A stretch of 5,716 nt of DNA from Rhodospirillaceae bacterium CCH5-H10. GTDB lineage: Bacteria; Pseudomonadota; Alphaproteobacteria; Reyranellales; Reyranellaceae. Of this stretch, positions 5,710-5,716 are shown piece by piece. Under the pieces are notes generated by a model. The model did not search any database. It was not told where the DNA came from and saw only the letters and a list, made by a program, of their open reading frames with translations. Within the stretch, counting starts at the first letter, position 1, and every line of letters starts with the position of its first letter. The stretch lies in assembly GCA_001557035.1 (NCBI GenBank), contig LSKJ01000379.1, forward strand, positions 1 through 5,716. The letters are read 5' to 3'. The translations under genes were made by a program, and so were the position numbers.

Positions 5710-5716
5710 CTTAAGC

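Noticed and set aside
5709..5716. GCTTAAGC palindrome at the right end
   Set aside because: Only 8 bp, within chance expectation, and too short to call a terminator or a second foldback like the one at the left end.

Overview
This is a GC-rich window, with genes using mostly G/C third positions, and it looks like chromosomal DNA of an alphaproteobacterium. The signs are the GC-rich coding style, the gene families, and a tRNA-Gln with an encoded CCA behind a TTGCGC / TATGTT promoter. A Rhodospirillales or Reyranella-like source is possible, but that is a guess from general familiarity, not a comparison. The sequence starts in a perfect 35-bp foldback and ends 7 bases after a stop codon, which suggests it may be a complete short contig or a contig end.

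Left part, minus strand (read from about 2273 down to 1): a three-gene operon. It runs from a stand-alone CHAD-domain protein (polyphosphate-binding family), 23 bp to a COG0523/CobW-type G3E GTPase metallochaperone with a long His-rich linker, then by an ATGA overlap to the N-terminus of a probable fumarylacetoacetate hydrolase (FAH) family protein. The last gene is cut by the window edge, and its final codons are probably an artefact of the terminal foldback.

Middle (2274-2468): a divergent intergenic region of 195 bp. It is the least GC-rich stretch of the window and holds a 7-bp inverted repeat, a weak -10-like hexamer and a hairpin followed by six T. Next comes a plus-strand flavin reductase (DIM6/NTAB, FMN-binding split barrel), then a tRNA-Gln(UUG) with its own recognisable promoter.

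Right part, plus strand (3194-5709): two translationally coupled (TAATG) membrane-anchored SGNH/GDSL-type proteins of 334 and 503 aa. They share an ungapped pattern over their first 26 residues and two further motifs, so they are probably divergent paralogues. The second carries GSS instead of GDS at the nucleophile block and a large insert before the catalytic domain. By family knowledge, such anchored SGNH proteins often act on periplasmic or surface glycans, sometimes beside MBOAT acyltransferases; no partner is visible here.

Most of the window is ordinary metabolic and housekeeping content. I see no CRISPR array, insertion sequence, phage gene or clear defence system. The points most worth a second look are the SGNH pair, the CHAD/COG0523/FAH operon and the terminal palindrome.
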